5,249 bases of DNA from a bacterium (lineage in GTDB: Bacteria > UBA9089 > CG2-30-40-21), in contig JAHIZN010000265.1 in assembly GCA_018814245.1 (NCBI GenBank), forward strand, positions 1 to 5,249, given 5' to 3'. Made by a program: the position numbers and the translations under genes. Below, piece after piece: positions 5,207 through 5,249 of this stretch. A model generated the notes under the pieces. That model ran no database searches. It saw only the letters and a list, made by a program, of their open reading frames with translations, and had not been told where the DNA came from. How positions within the stretch are numbered: position 1 is the stretch's first letter; each line of letters begins with the position of its first letter.

Positions 5207-5249
5207 TATTTGCGTACTATTGTTATGTTTCTGTGGCTTAATACAACAA

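Noticed and set aside
5038..5241. The small gene's zero frame stays open for 67 codons after its TAG at 5035, as if the amber codon were read through.
   Set aside because: The stretch runs through the inverted-repeat element, has poor protein-like composition, and nothing in the window points to pyrrolysine or suppressor use.
5155..5241. 28-codon hydrophobic ORF starting at ATG 5155.
   Set aside because: No ribosome site, very short, and half of it is the right inverted repeat.
1..5249. CRISPR array, tRNA or rRNA gene.
   Set aside because: No regularly spaced direct repeats, and no cloverleaf or rRNA-like sequence seen on either strand.

Overview
AT-rich bacterial DNA that looks like an accessory island. 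The codon usage, Shine-Dalgarno-type ribosome sites (AGAGG, AAGGAG) and gene families (an IS3-type transposase and an MNT/HEPN toxin-antitoxin pair) fit a low-GC bacterium such as a clostridial or thermophilic anaerobe. I cannot fix the taxon from sequence alone.

Layout, all on the + strand. (1) 1-607: the 3' part of an IS3-family insertion sequence. It holds the catalytic domain of OrfB (DDE residues visible) and the right terminal inverted repeat; the 5' part lies outside the window. (2) 608-717: a 110-bp gap with an imperfect palindrome at 629-680 that resembles an integron attC site. (3) 718-1363: an overlapping mntA-hepT pair, a type VII toxin-antitoxin module with intact nucleotidyltransferase and HEPN motifs. 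(4) 1364-1534: a leader with a 17-bp palindrome over a possible -35 box, and an 8-bp-stem hairpin directly before a strong ribosome-binding site. (5) 1535-4741: a 1068-residue P-loop ATPase of a family I do not recognise, with Walker A, Walker B and a GxP-like motif in its first quarter and a long helical, coiled-coil-prone C-terminus. (6) about 4738-5037: a small helical protein, apparently co-translated with the ATPase and probably broken or frameshifted at a run of eight A's. (7) 5076-5206: a 131-bp element with 27-bp imperfect terminal inverted repeats, MITE-like, cutting into the end of the small gene. 5207-5249 holds nothing I can recognise.

How the parts work together: MntA is expected to neutralise HepT by adding AMP to its RX4HXY tyrosine. 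The large ATPase and the small coiled-coil gene look like a translationally coupled pair with its own leader and possibly its own promoter. A giant ATPase beside a toxin-antitoxin pair, an IS and a small transposable repeat is typical of defence or mobile islands. The ATPase recalls the giant ATPases of BREX-type systems (BrxC/PglY) in size and layout only, so a defence role is inference. If it belongs to a larger system, the partners are outside the window or have been lost.
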